Shown: positions 23,644 through 36,095, counted from the stretch's first letter. The stretch is DNA of 64,000 bases from Ananas comosus (GCF_001540865.1 NC_033639.1:7053698-7117697), one strand, 5' to 3'. Notes: generated from the letters alone by a model not told the origin. Translations and numbers: made by a program.

Positions 23644-23786
23644 CGTACAAGCATTATCCTTAATTTAAAAAAAAAAAAATGGTGTGACTTTTGTCAACCC
23701 CAGCATCTCAAGTAAATAGTAAGGTGTAGTAAGATTTCATGTGTAGGTGTACAAATCGCAGTTTTCGTCTTTCTTCTCCTGGGGTA

Positions 23787-24625
23787 TACACTGTTACACT
23801 TGCACCACATCATTAATAACAAATCAATCACATTCATTCTTTTCAAACAAAAAGTATAATAAAAATATTTTTTTACAATCATGATGATACATATATTTTT
23901 TTTTTACAATCATAATGGTACATATATCTTTAAAAGGGGACATTTGGTTGGTTTGTTACGCCACGTCATTAATATATCCGTTGTATTTTATAATTTTTTT
24001 TGGGGGCAGGGGGCCACAGCATTAAATTCGCACGAAGCCCGAGGCGCGAGTGCGTTATAGCTGGCGCTCGATGACGTGGCAAGTAGCTAGCGTCCGTGTA
24101 GTTATCCGCGGGGCCCACACAGGCGCGCACGCACACACGCACGCACGCAAACGGCGAGTGGGGAGGTGGTGGTTTTGGGGATGTGTGGGGGAAAACGAAC
24201 AAACAACAACAACAAGCGGCTGCGGTTCGTTCGCTGCGGAAGGCGACGCCACGTGGGACGCAACACGACAAAAACGCAAACAGAGAGAGAAAGGGACTCA
24301 CTCGGCGGGGGCCCACAAGCAATCCACACGTGGAGGACGGTGCGGGGTGGACGTTGACCCCGTTGACCGTCGGACGCGCGCGAGTTCGGTGCGCCTGTTT
24401 TCCCTGAACCGGCCGCACAACGTCATCCCTGGACCGAACTGTGAATGTGACCAATTATACTAATGACGTGGAGTGCCCAAACGATTAAATAAATCTTTTT
24501 GAATTAATCCACCACATTGTAATTATAAAAAAAATATTTTTATTACATACTTCCTTTAAAAAAAAAAAAATGTGATTGGTTTGTTACTACCGTTGTGATG
24601 TAAGTGTGATACAAGAGACTTTCTC
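23787..24625. mobile_element. Long-TIR element with a GC-rich cargo full of ACGT and W-box motifs
   Basis: The left arm (about 23,787-23,990) and the inverted right arm (about 24,449-24,625) match in several stretches: 'taataacaaatcaatcacat' against 'atgtgattggtttgttacta', 'aaaaatattttttta' against 'taaaaaaaatatttttatt', and 'ccacgtcattaatatatcc' against 'aattatactaatgacgtgg'. The core at 24,005-24,448 is strongly GC-rich in an AT-rich setting and carries 'gatgacgtggcaag', 'gccacgtgggac', 'acacgtggag', two TTGACC W-box cores, and 'ggggcccacac'. Overlapping open frames exist in several frames on both strands, as expected of GC-rich non-coding DNA. It looks like captured promoter or 5' gene sequence. 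Confidence 0.6.
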
Positions 24626-24817
24626 TTTCAACAAATTATTTTTAAAATTCTTTAATAAATTTCTATAGTAAGAAAATGAGTTATTTCATAAGTATGCCGC
24701 GTTATTTTATTTTCGATATTTCAGTAATTTTTTCATTATTTTTAAATTTAATTCTTTCAATAATGCTTAGAGTTGTCCCTTTTTTTCTCAATGCTATAAT
24801 AGGAAACTAATTTTCAT

Positions 24818-25557
24818 GTTGTTAGGAGACGAATGCCCTGGTGTTTGACCAGGTCAAAGATATTCCTCGGAAAAGGTGTAGGGATGTGATACGGCTACGA
24901 TTAGTGACCCTCAAAGTTTGCGCCCTTCGACTGGATCAAGCAATTCGGCTGATGAGGGATCAGATCAGCCGAGTTCGAAGACTTTTATTATAAACTCGGT
25001 TCGGCTGGAATAGCCGAATCTACAGGATGCACTAAGTTTTGGGTCGGCTGAAGAGCCGAATCGCTTTATATATTAGAATTAATATGTGAAGCTATTACAA
25101 CGGACAAGTGTGCCTGAGGGAATGCAGACTCGGTTAATCTGAACTAAAACTACTCCTAGAAAAAACGGTAGATGCGAGAAAAAAAAAAAGATTACAAGTA
25201 GACTACTTCTAGTAATGCTAGAAAAAATGCAGAGGAAATAAAGGTAGCCTTCTGTTCTCGAAGAAAAGACTCTTCTTTTGGGCGTTATTTGCCTATTTAT
25301 ATCTCGTCCCTATTGAACCGTTATTATTCCATTCATAATCGGCCACTAGTCCTATTTTTTCAGGTCACTTCAAGTAGATTAGAACCGCTCATAATCACTT
25401 ACAGTTACTGTAACTTCTTTCAATAACACCTGACGGTTATTTAATTATATTGTAGATAATTCCGGTGCACACCAAAATTTTCTTTAATTTTTACTCTTAA
25501 AGATTGGGATTGAATAGTGCATCAGCATACCACATGGCCGCGCGTTATTGGCCTAAC
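24818..25557. mobile_element. Possible solo LTR bounded by TGTTAGG...CCTAACA
   Basis: The roughly 740 bp block begins TGTTAGG and ends CCTAACA, a 7 bp inverted terminal pair typical of LTRs. Inside are a TATA-like 'gctttatatatta' at about 25,072 and repeated 'cggctgaagagccgaa'-like text. No target-site duplication is visible at these boundaries, so the call is weak. Confidence 0.3.
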
Positions 25558-26030
25558 ACATGTACAACATGTGTAAAGCTTTATTGCATAATTTAATGTA
25601 GAAGAATAGTAAATAATAAATAAAAATAGATATTACTAAAACAAAAAATAATTTTAAATCGGAAGCTGACGCACCAACGCCTCGTTTACGAAGATAACCC
25701 ATCACCTGCACGTGGACTTTAGAGAGAGGAGATGCAAAGTGCTGACGTGGCAGTCGTGCGCCACGTGACAGACGATGACACGAAGCCTATCGCATTTGTT
25801 TTCCACGTGACGGCAATAATATAGGAGAGAGAAAATTATAATCTAATAATAATAATAATAATAAAATAAAATGAGAAAAGAAAAAATAATAAAAGCAAAA
25901 TGTGAATAGAGATTTACGTCCCTGTAAATCCTCGGGAACGAAGAAAAAAAAAATTTCTTTACCGGCCGTCCCAGCACAAATAATAAAATATTTAATAATT
26001 TATATTTAAAATTTTTAATTTAAATTTTAA
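25558..26030. other. Non-coding DNA with clustered ACGT-core motifs
   Basis: Around 25,740-25,820 there are 'gctgacgtggcagtc', 'cgccacgtgacag' and 'ttccacgtgacgg', which are G-box or ABRE-like cores. No gene follows, so a regulatory role here is only a possibility. A TAA microsatellite lies at about 25,844-25,870. Confidence 0.4.
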
Positions 26031-26115
26031 TTAATTATTTTTAAATAAAATAAACGAAATAAATAATGTGATACTTATCTCTCTCTCTAAAAAAAAGAAA
26101 AAAAAAATCCTTTGT
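26031..26115 (+). mobile_element. SINE 3' end fragment
   Basis: 'taaataaaataaacgaaata' then 'gtgatacttatctctctc' and an A-rich tail correspond to the 3' third of the SINE family. A 5' phrase 'accggccgtcccagca' lies 80 bp upstream, so this is probably one copy interrupted by AT-rich sequence. Confidence 0.5.
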
Positions 26116-26744
26116 TTCTATCAAATTCCGATAAACCAACAAAAAAAAGAAGAAATCTTTCGTTTTGGTCCTTGCGGGGATCTCCATCCATGCAGAGACA
26201 CCAAGCGATCTAAAAAAACACACTAAATTAAATTTTTTATTTAAAATTTGACAAAATTTAATTTGAGTTCAATTCAAATTTGATTAAATTTTATTAAATT
26301 ATTAAATTTATTTTTTAACGTTAAATTATTAAGTATAACTTACTAAATTACCCAAAATATATAGCAATTAAATGTTATTTACCTTTATGTACCACAGACA
26401 CTTCTATAAGTCTCGTGTGTCAGTATCGGACACGCACATGTCTGTGTCGAACTTGTGTCCGATGTGGACACTCTTTGGACGCGCATTCAATGCCGAACCA
26501 TAACGCATATTATTAAAAAATAAATACATATTTTTTTTTATTTTTTTATGCATCTATAATGTAAGATATAAATATTTTAGCCTTTTGATAAACGCATGTA
26601 AATTTTTTTGAACAATATCAATAAATTATGTATAGTGAAGAATTTTTTTTCTGAAAATATACTAACTACGAATAAAAGTTTTACTTACTTTTTTTTGGTA
26701 TGAAAAGTATAATAATATTTTATCAAAATTAATATTTTATATAT
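26116..26744. other. Non-coding AT-rich DNA with a 'gtgtcggacac' repeat cluster
   Basis: At about 26,390-26,490 variants of 'gtgtcggacacg' and 'gtgtccgatgtggacac' repeat, forming a short palindromic cluster. No gene. Confidence 0.45.
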
Positions 26745-27290
26745 ATTATAGGTCGCTAGCTCTACTAACTATTTATGAGTAGATGCCTCGTACTTCATAA
26801 GTTGTTAAGATGATAGAACTTCCGAATCGACAGATCCACACCGTTAAACGTTATTTACAATTTAAAACTTCTAGAAATTAAATTTTATAATTTTTTGACA
26901 TCATTTTACATATGATCAAGAGGTCACAAATTTGACAATTTTAACGGTCGTTATGAGATACTTACTATTTAACGGGTAAAAGAATCGGAATTTGTTGAAT
27001 TTTTGATAAAAAAATCTATTCACTACATAGATAAAGATCAATAACTCCGATTGAATTGAAGGATCGATCATCCTTTTAAGACGTCGTTCGATTTTGACGT
27101 TCATTTATGCCCACGTTGATGGACTTTATTAGATTCGAAATTTTATCGAAATTTATCTTTCTAGAAGTTTAAACACTTTAGATATATTAACGGAGTGGAT
27201 CGTCGATTCGGAACTCCATCATTGAAAACACTATAGTAGAAAGGTCAATATTCATAATGAGTTAGTAGCATGGCCTAATTATATATATAA
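26745..27290. mobile_element. Foldback MITE family B, full-length diverged copy
   Basis: The left 'ggtcgctagctctactaact' and the right 'gttagtagcatggcc' are inverted. The middle has 'taacggtcgttatgagata' and 'ttgacgttcatttatgccc'. A TA-rich sequence borders each side. Confidence 0.6.
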
Positions 27291-27845
27291 TCAGATATAG
27301 CTATGTTACTATCATAAGTACGAGCTTACCGGTACTATAGTATTTGTATTTCGATCTTAGGGCTTATAATCAACGATCACACCGTTAAATATGATTAGGG
27401 TATATGATTTCTTAAGAAATAAATTTTAGTTTTTTTTTCGATATCGTTTATGTTATAAATAAATTATATCAAATGGGGATGGAACAATTGAATAATTTTA
27501 AAATTTGAGCATTAGACTTTTAAATTCAAATCAAGAATGTTAACCTTAATCTATATAATTTAAAGTATTTTTCTAATGAAATTTGAAGAATTAGATTCCC
27601 TTCTACCCGTTAAACTCCAAACTCGTCATAATAAGGCCATTGAAATTGACAATATTTAAATATTTTGATCATAAAGTAAACTATGTCGAGAAAAATATGA
27701 AACTTTTTATTTCTAGAAACTTTAATACGCCTAGATCGTTTTAATGGGTGGGATCGTTGAACTTGAACGCCTAAGAGATACAAAACCAACAATATGTAAC
27801 GAGCTGGTACTAATAGATAGTATAAGTACCTATATTATATATATA
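27291..27845. mobile_element. Foldback MITE, family B relative
   Basis: The left 'gctatgttactatcataagt' and the right 'tactaatagatagtataagt' are inverted across 540 bp, with 'caacgatcacaccgttaaat' against 'gatcgttttaatgggtgggat' inside. TA microsatellites lie on both sides. Confidence 0.55.
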
Positions 27846-28342
27846 ATACTATATTATATTATATATATATTTGTTAGCGGTGGTCATACCATATCCGTGT
27901 CCTAATTATTTGAAAATTAGTCGTATCGTGTTTCGTATTCTGTATCAGAATCCGTATTGCTTAATATTTTACTAATATATTATATTAAAAACTAAATATT
28001 AATTAAAATTTAAAAAACTAAAATTAGATTTTTATTTATAAATAATTTAATAATTACATATGAATATATATTATATTATTTTACGGGGAGTGTGGATTTA
28101 GCAAATTGCCCCAGTAACTAAAGTACGTAGATTCCCTTCAAATCTGGCAATTTCAAAGGAATATAAATATTCCTCCAAAATTATTAATAATATTTTTAAA
28201 AAAACTTAGGCTGATCAAGATTATTTGACCAATTTCAGCCTAATTATACATAATTATAAATAATAATAATAATAATAATAATATAATATTAGGTGAGGCT
28301 GATGAAGTTACGTCTCATTCAAAAATAACACTACCGGACACT
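27846..28342. other. AT-rich DNA, no gene
   Basis: A possible small foldback with 'gtggatttagcaaattgccc' lies at 28,090-28,250. An AAT microsatellite is at about 28,262-28,280. The last 13 bases are the left target-site duplication of the next SINE. Confidence 0.4.
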
Positions 28343-28510
28343 ACCGACCGTCCCTAGAGCAAGTGGCAAAGGGCTTGGTAGTTGGTACCCGAGATCCAAG
28401 TTCGAATTCTAGTTGATACACACTTCCAGCTAAGTTTATTTCTAAATGAAATAAATAAAGCGGATAGCGTGCTACCTATTTCTCAAAAAAAAAAGAAAAA
28501 AAAAGAAAAA
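28343..28510 (+). mobile_element. tRNA-derived SINE, full length, with perfect 13 bp target-site duplication
   Basis: Flanked by 'actaccggacact' at 28,330-28,342 and again at 28,511-28,523. The 5' end 'accgaccgtccctagagcaa' is followed by box A-like 'agtggcaaagggcttgg', box B-like 'gttcgaattc', the conserved 'tccagctaagtttatttct' and 'gcggatagcgtgctacctat', and an A-rich tail. Confidence 0.9.
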
Positions 28511-28523
28511 ACTACCGGACACT

Positions 28524-30003
28524 TTGGCTGCGTATATAATTATAAATATACGATAGTTGTAACTGTATACAAATCTTAAAAAGGGGTTTTGGTTTGATAT
28601 GCATCTAAATTCAACTATCACAGTTGAAATTGCACAATCGAACTACAACAGTAAAAATACGCACAAATTGGTCACAATTCCAACAGCATGCAATAGTTTG
28701 AAAAAGCAACATTAAATAAAAAATAAATTCACCACCGTTTAAGATAGAAATATTTTATTCCATAATCTCACTATACAATAAATAAAGTGCTAAAATTTTC
28801 TAAAAACGCTTCTCAATGCATATGACTAAATAACTTATTTATAATTGCAGTATTTTTGGCTACTTCCAATTAAATAAAATGTATGTAATTATAATTGTTG
28901 TAGGTTCGATTACATACACCTCTGTTTATCTGCATATACCTCTGTTTATATGCAATCAAACGATTCCTATGTGTAATTTTATCATTTTAAAATGCTAAGC
29001 TTACATTTACAATTTAGGTTATGAATGTCCATTTTGTCTACTGTAGCTATTTTTTAAAATTCAATATTGTTCGATTCTCATATTAATATTTAATGAAAAA
29101 TAGTCAAATATATTCTCATTTATATATATATATATATATATACTAATATAGAGTTGCCGTGTAACTGCACGTAACAATTATTTTAATTTATTTTAAAGCA
29201 ATAAATATTTGTAAATCATATTTATTCAAAAATTGAGAATAAAATATTTTCTAAATTTATATGTTACATTTTATTAGAAAATATCTACAATATTAAATTT
29301 AAATTTTAATATAAAATAGATGGATAAATTTGATATCAAAAATCAAAAATTAAATTTAATTCAAATTTAAAGTCAAATTTAAACTTTAATGTAAAATAAA
29401 TATATAGAAGTACTACTTTTTAACAGATTGAACATAATAGTTTATTTTTATTTTCAATATTTTTAACCAATTGATTATAACCGTTCGTAGAATTGAAGTT
29501 ATAGAAGTTATAGATAGGTATGAATATTTTTTTAACAAATTAATCATAATCATTCGTTCTTATTTTTGATAATTTTTTACAAATTGATCATAAATTTGTA
29601 TATCATATTAATTCAAAAATATGATTTACAAATTTATCAACCAATCTATCTTTTAAATTATTTCCATTGTAATATATAGATAGTAAATTAATTTTAAATT
29701 TTGAATTGATATATAGATTTGCAGTAGATATTCTGACAAAATTTTGGATAAGCATGAATTTTTTTTCTCTTTTAGAGATAAAAAAATTAAATAAAATTTT
29801 AATTAAAATATAGATTCAAAGTAAATATCTTTCGGTTGGCAAAAAAATTTGGATAAGTGTATCTTTTTTTTATTTTAGAGATAAACAGAAATTTAAAGTT
29901 TGTTTCTTTACGTTATTTATTTTACGTAAGGAAAAAGAAATCAATATTTTTTCCCACCAAAAAATGGGTCTGTCGACAGACCCAAATTTGAAATACGTGC
30001 TTT
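28524..30003. other. AT-rich non-coding DNA
   Basis: No gene or clear element. It contains a short tandem pair 'acctctgtttatctgcatat' (about 28,918 and 28,939), a TA run at about 29,124-29,142, and degenerate AAATTTAAA text. Confidence 0.5.
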
Positions 30004-30606
30004 TATATATATATATATATATATATAGGGCAGGGCTGTTGTGCTCTCAGGAGCACGAAGGCCTCTGTGCTCCTGAGCCGTTTTCGATGATGGAGTTTCC
30101 GAATCGACGATCGACTCCGTTAAAGTTGATCTAGCGTATTTGAAGTTTCTAGAATATAATTTTGGCGATTTTTCGATATCATTTACCTAGCAATCGAAAG
30201 GATTCAAAATCAATAATTTTTAACGGCCGAAAATAAAAATCCAATAAAAAGTGGTGATATAGCACTAAAATTTTCGATTAGAAATATTGATCTTGTTGTA
30301 AATAGTATAAAGAATTTTGTATCGAAATTTCATCTGATTTGAATACTTCTATACCGTTAAACTTGAAAACGGCAGATATTATGGATTTTGAATCCTTTCG
30401 ATCACTAGGTAAATAATATTAAAAAATCGTAAAAATTATTTTCTAGAAACTTCAAATGCGCTAGATCAAGTCTAACTGAGCGCGATCGGTCTCCGATTTG
30501 AAAATTCATCATCGAAAACGGACTCAGAGAGCACAGCAGCTGTGCCCTATATATATATATATATAATATATATATAGTATATATATATATATATATATAC
30601 TATATA
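30004..30606. mobile_element. Foldback MITE family B inside a TA microsatellite
   Basis: A clean example. The left TA run is followed by 'agggcagggctgttgtgctc' and the right end 'agcacagcagctgtgcccta' is followed by another TA run. The arms include 'gagtttccgaatcgacgatc' against 'gatttgaaaattcatcatcg'. The single TA microsatellite seems to have been split by the insertion. Confidence 0.8.
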
Positions 30607-32924
30607 ATAATATATATATTTTTTACTTTGTCTAAATTAACATAGTTTTTTTATTTACTATTTATATAGTATATATGTTCAATTAATTAATTTGAACTGT
30701 TGTTGTATTCAACTGTATTGCAAAATTTTGATGGAATTTTTTGCCTAGATAAAGAAATATACTCTATGATATAAAAATAAAGGAAAATAAAAGTTCTTAT
30801 AAATTTTAAAACGGAATCCCAGGCTACTAGATATTTATTTTTTAATAAATACTATTTTAATTGATAAATATAGTTGCAACTAAAAATCTTATGCGGCAAA
30901 TAAGAATCCATGTGAACCGTTGCTAAAATTGGTTGATTTAAACTTTGTCATTTAAAATTTGATTTTGAATTCAAATTTTGAATGAAAATTAAGATTTCGC
31001 ATTCCAATTTCAATTAAAATTCAGATTGGAATTCAAATTAATATTTCAGGTTCATTTTGAATTCACAGAATTCATTTCAAATTCAATTAGATTTTGAGTT
31101 TAAATTTCAAATTCAATTGTATAGATTATGATTTCAGATTTAAATTTAAAAATTTAATTTGACTGTTAAATTTAAGTTAGGTTTTAAGTCAACTTTTGAA
31201 TTCAAATTCAAATTTTGAATTCTATTTCATAATTCAAACCCCGATTGTGAATTGATTTTAATTAAATTCAAGAAAATTTCAATTGAATTCAAATTCAGAA
31301 TATAAATTTCGATTCAAATTGAAATCCAAATTTAAAATTCAATCACATTGTAATTCAACATTTGATTTTGAATTTTGGTTAAATTTAAATTTTAAATTTA
31401 AATTTTAAGCTTTAGTGAATTCAAATTTTCATTCAAATCGTAAATATGTAAGTAAATAAACTTTTGAAGATATATATATGGGTAATTCGAAAACAGTACT
31501 GTCATTTATAAATTTATTATTAAATCACATATAGTAATTTGTAATCTTACTAATAATCACAAATACTGTGCGAACCAAACATAAAAAATTATTCAATTTT
31601 CAATATTCCTTTTTTTTTTTTTTTTTTTACTCTTTTGATATCTAAAATCTTTAGTTAGCGTGATCCAAATGCGTCTATTTGATCCCTAGGCTTGACCCGA
31701 TAGTAAAGTGTAGGAAAGAAGATTATGAGCACCAAATTAAAAAAAAAAAAGAAAAATGAAAAAGGTTAGTCACTATTTGTGCTATTAATTTTAAAAATTA
31801 AAATTTTAATTATAAAAATAAAGATAAAATGAAAATTGTGGTAAAGGTTGGGAACCATCCGTACAGTTAACCTATGAAATTATACTATAATTATCTATTA
31901 ATTATAAATATTTACTTTAAAAAAAACTTTTTTTTTTTTTTCACGCGCACAACTTTTTTGTTTTGGACTTAAGCGGCGGCGCCTTCGCCGTTCACACGCA
32001 CTTTAATCATGATTGCAAATTTAATTAAGCACGAACTTATCTTCTAATTTTTGTTCTTTCTTTAATTAATGAAGAGCTTATCTAACTTAGCACGTTACGT
32101 GGGTTAGGATAATTCATGTGAAAAACATGCACAAGCCATTGTTTCACAAGTAAGTGCTTATCCCTGCATTTTTTGTTCATAAATCAGCATGAGTTAGTTG
32201 TTGGATTCAAATAAATTTGTGATATATGACCCAACTTAATTAAGCGTACATCTAGAATACCATGTATACCTAGAATTCTAAGGGATTGAAATTTAAGCTT
32301 TTACGTGATTTCCTGTAATTTCTGCCTCAAAGTTTTTAAATTATCGCAATGAAGTCCAATAACCTAATTTAATTAACTAAATATTAATGTGGCACTGATG
32401 TGGAAGTAATATAGCGGCATTATGATTGATGACATGATAAAATAGAAATGGTAAGAAATTTAATTATAATAATTTCAAAATTTTGAGTGAGAAATTATAA
32501 TAAATTAAAGATCGGAGATCAGAGTAAATTTACGAATTCAAAATAAAATATAGCCTAATTTAAATAAAAAAAATGAAAAAGAAATGGTAAGAAATAGGAA
32601 AAGTTTTGAGGGAGGGGTTGAGTAAAGGTGGTGCGCAAAATTAGAAAAAAAAAAAGAAGAAAAAAGTGTGGTATCCCTAGAATTTATATTAAATATGGTT
32701 AAATTTTTTAATTCGATTATATTATTTTGAAAGATTAAATATAAAAAATTTAAAAAAATTAATTGTGTTAGAATTGAAAAAAAAAAATAGAATGATTAAC
32801 CTTTGAAAAGTAGGGCGTTACAAAAAGTGATGTGCTGTCTCGAAAAAGCAAATTATCTTCTACTCCCTGCAAGCCTGCAACGCTAGACTTATTCTAAACA
32901 TAGTAATAGTAAAAATAAGGAAAA
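30607..32924. other. AT-rich non-coding DNA
   Basis: From 30,950 to 31,440 there is a degenerate array of 'gaattcaaatt' and 'aaattcaattt' motifs. A T run lies at 31,610-31,628 and another at 31,928-31,942, followed by a short GC-rich patch 'gcggcggcgccttcgccg'. No gene is supported. Confidence 0.5.
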
Positions 32925-33275
32925 ACTTCGAAAACCCCCCAGTGGTTTCGTACTTTCTCACTTTGCACCATGTGGTTTAAAACGTATCAATTTATCTCCC
33001 TGTGGTTTCTTTTTTCTCTTTTTCTTATCAATTTTATTATTTTTTTCTTAAATCAGTGATAAAGTTAAAATTAAAGGGTACTAAAGTGAATATTTGATAA
33101 ATCTAGATGGGTATCTGAAGTTTTTTGTATATAATTTAATAAAATATTAACGAAAAAACTACCAAAAAGCTAAAAATGAAACCACAGAGGGGCAATTTGA
33201 TACATTTTAAACCACAAGGGAGCAAAGTGAGAAACTACGAAATTATAGGGGGGTTTTTGAAGTTTTCCCTAAAAA
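32925..33275. mobile_element. Foldback MITE family C, well-conserved copy
   Basis: The left 'cttcgaaaaccccccagtgg' and the right 'ggggggtttttgaagttttc' are inverted, as are 'gtactttctcactttgcacc' and 'gcaaagtgagaaactacg'. Confidence 0.75.
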
Positions 33276-33576
33276 CAATAATAATAAATTTTTACTTGTA
33301 CGACTTATTCTAGTCCCAATTATTCCCTTTTTTTTTTTTGTTTTTTTGGTTGCGAAGCGAATGTGGCCCACGCGAATTATACACAGCAACAGCATAAAAG
33401 GTTTGTCTTTTGTTTTAATTAAAAGAAAGATGGGATGGGACGGTGCGTGCGTTCGGGGGACATCCTAAACCTACCACCCCCCCCTAACCATGTGACCATA
33501 CGTTTGAAATGACCCTTTCACCCTTCCTAAGTTTCTCTCCCTATTGATTATCTAACTAATATTTTGCATTCCAGGT

Positions 33577-33716
33577 ACCCGTGGGTTTGGTGGTTCGTAT
33601 CCGAGATACCAAGTTCGAATCCCAGTTAATTTATATTTTCAGTTAAGTTTAGTTCTAAATAAAATAAACGAAACGAGTAGCGTGCTATCTATCTCTCAAA
33701 AAAAAAAATTTTTTTT
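33577..33716 (+). mobile_element. 5'-truncated tRNA-derived SINE with 15 bp target-site duplication
   Basis: Flanked by 'ttttgcattccaggt' at 33,562-33,576 and 33,717-33,731. The copy starts at 'acccgtgggtttggtgg' near box A, keeps 'gttcgaatccc' and the 'gtagcgtgctatctatctct' 3' part, and ends in an A run. A perfect duplication around a truncated copy indicates that truncation happened during insertion. Confidence 0.9.
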
Positions 33717-33731
33717 TTTTGCATTCCAGGT

Positions 33732-34330
33732 TAATTTCTGGGATCTCCTCTTAATTTCTTTTCATCATAAATTATTATCTTATATTTTTCATACCGAATA
33801 TATTCAGTAAATAAAAGTCGAAAGTCTATTTCTTTTTCTTGATTTCCTTTTCTTGATCTGTCTCGATTTGTAAATAATTTGTACATATCCCAACTCAGGC
33901 TTGAATAGAACAGTAAATGAGTTCAAAAAGTAAAATAAAAGTGAAAAGTTAGTAGCACTAAGTGAAATAGTATGATTTAAACAGTAAATGAGTTCAAAAG
34001 GTAAAATAAAAGTGAAAAGTTAGTAGCAGTAAGTAAAATAATCAATTGCTTGCTTTATTTTTTACTTGTTCTTAAGTTAAGGATAAAAATGGTATTTTAA
34101 TTTTTTTTAACTCTAATAGATATTGAACTTGCGTTTAACCAAACTTAACATAACGGATGATAACTGCAAGGTATTTTGGAATAACGGAAAAATATAAGAA
34201 AAGTATATTGAAAAGAACAAAAATGAATAAATGAGATATTTTTGAAGTTTTGAAGGGTATATAGATAATTATGCCTAATAAAAAAAAAAGTTGTTAGTGT
34301 TTTATTTTAATCTAATATTTAGTTTTTTGA
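33732..34330. repeat. AT-rich DNA with a two-copy tandem repeat of about 78 bp
   Basis: 'acagtaaatgagttcaaaa' followed by 'gtaaaataaaagtgaaaagt' and 'tagtagca(c/g)taagt' occurs at about 33,910 and again at about 33,979. Otherwise nothing is recognisable. Confidence 0.7.
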
Positions 34331-34544
34331 AAATTAAATTTTTATTCGAAACCAGAAGGGCAGTGCGGGGGGAAACAAGCAAGTTAAAAAGAGTACAACC
34401 CATGCTCCCGCCGCAGAAAAAGGCGTGCCAGCACACGTGTTACCGCAGGACACGGGAAATGTACGGGCACGTGCGAAAACTTCCAAACAAAAAAAAAAGA
34501 AGAAGAAGAAATTATTAAAAAACCAAGCTGATTAAAACCGACGT

Positions 34545-34593
<49 letters not shown>

Positions 34594-34860
34594 TCCCGCC
34601 ACCTACGACGAGACTTCGTAACAGACACGAGCGGAGTAAAGAAAAGTTGGGACAGCTGTCAGTCAGCACGCAACCGTCGCGAGCGGAAAAGTGCGATTCC
34701 CTTCCCCGACCCCCCAAATCCCCGCTTCCATCCCCCCCCTTTTTTTTTTTTTTTTTCTTTTTTTTTTACTTTTTTCTTTTTTCTTGTTTATTAAACTCGA
34801 TTTCCCGTTTTCTTCAGAGTCTTCACAGAAAATTCAGAGCCTTTTAATTTGGGTAATACG
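34331..34860. other. GC-rich island with a CT microsatellite, possible displaced promoter or 5' UTR
   Basis: Bases 34,355-34,480 carry 'gcacacgtgttac' and 'gggcacgtgcga' G-box-like cores. A CT microsatellite runs from about 34,546 to 34,591, and 34,600-34,735 is GC-rich, ending in a C run and a T run. Plant promoters and 5' UTRs often have this CT-rich layout, but no coding sequence follows on either strand. Confidence 0.35.
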
Positions 34861-35108
34861 GTCACTAAAAATATTATTATTTTTTGGGAGAAAAAAAAAA
34901 TATACATTGGCGTTAGTAATTTCATTTTATAATTTTTTGGAAATAATTCTATTATGTTGTATGGTGACGATTAGTAAATCAACTAAATCATAAATAAATA
35001 AAATAAAAAATACAAATAATCAACAGATACATATAAAAATACATAAAAAAATAAAAAAAAATAACAAATAAAAAATAATATAAAATTAAGTAATAATAAT
35101 AATATAAT
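34861..35108. other. A-rich low-complexity DNA
   Basis: Mostly 'aataaataaaataaaaaat'-type text. No feature. Confidence 0.5.
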
Positions 35109-35742
35109 AAGGGCTCTGTGCTCTCAAAGAGTACGGGGAGGGGGCTCCTACTTTTTCACAAAAACATGAGCCGTTTTATCAAATTTAATGCGATTTTCGA
35201 ATCGAACGAAAATCGGAACGTCATTAGACTTTCAAGATCTAAGCACGATAATTATATTTACATGATTACTAAAAAAATAATTTTTAGCCCGATATTCGAT
35301 ATCATTTATTCTACAAATCGAAAGGCATTCAAAACAAATAATTGATTAGAGACGACCAAGGAAAATAAATATTCCACAAAAAGTGAAATATGACAACTAT
35401 AAATTAGATCGACAAACAATATTGGGAAATTTAGTCAGATAAGATAGTAATAACAGAATTATGTATCAAAAATTTTCTTATACTGATTTGAATAACATTA
35501 TACATCAGTTAAACTTGAAACGGACAGACATCAACCATTTAAAAATATTGATATTTGAAACCTTATCGTAATACACTAGTGTAAATAATAATTCAAAAAT
35601 CGACATAAAAAATTATTTTAGAAACTTCAAATTACCTAGATTAAGTCTAACGGAGCAACCGTCGATTCGAAATTTAATCATGAAACAGCTCAGAGCTCAC
35701 GGAGGCATTCTTGCTCCTCTGGGAGGAGCACAGCAGCCCCTT
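35109..35742. mobile_element. Foldback MITE family B, noisy copy
   Basis: The left 'gggctctgtgctctcaaaga' and the right 'ggaggagcacagcagcccct' are inverted. The copy is longer than the 30,024-30,552 example and differs by many one-base insertions, for example 'tttaatgcgattttcgaat' in place of the usual text. Confidence 0.6.
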
Positions 35743-35815
35743 CCTCTCTCTCTACTCTCTCTCTCTTCTCTCTCTCTATCTCTCTCTCTCTCTTCTTCTC
35801 TATAGTATAGTGATA
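35743..35815. repeat. CT microsatellite, interrupted
   Basis: Runs of CT interrupted by TACT, TTCT and ATCT, directly at the right border of the preceding MITE. Confidence 0.9.
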
Positions 35816-35837
35816 TATATATTATATATATATATTA

Positions 35838-36095
35838 GAAAACATAAAAGTACCAAAGTGGATCCATATAATCCTACTATGCTACTAATATACGAGCACT
35901 TTCTTCTTCAATTTTCCTATGTAGATCTACCATTTTGATTCATGTTATCACCCGCTTTAGATATACTATCAAACCAACCCTCACTCAACTCTAGGGGGGG
36001 TCCACATCATCCTAACCGCCACATTTCTCTTAATCCAATGGCTAAAAATCTTAACAAGCACCAATAACTTGTACTTTTAAAAACATAGGAGCTCA
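35838..36095. mobile_element. MITE family A, noisy copy
   Basis: It contains 'ctaggggggtccacatcatc' and 'cctaaccgcc' in the order seen at 8,386-8,633, with extra bases, and ends 'tgtacttttaaaaacatagg'. Confidence 0.5.

Noticed and set aside
24050..24463. Several overlapping frames of 60-160 codons
   Set aside because: GC-rich cargo of a foldback element; no motif, no codon periodicity, open in competing frames.
28343..28510. A tRNA gene
   Set aside because: Box A and B are present, but there is no cloverleaf or acceptor stem, the copy has a poly-A tail and TSD, and the same unit is dispersed; it is a SINE.
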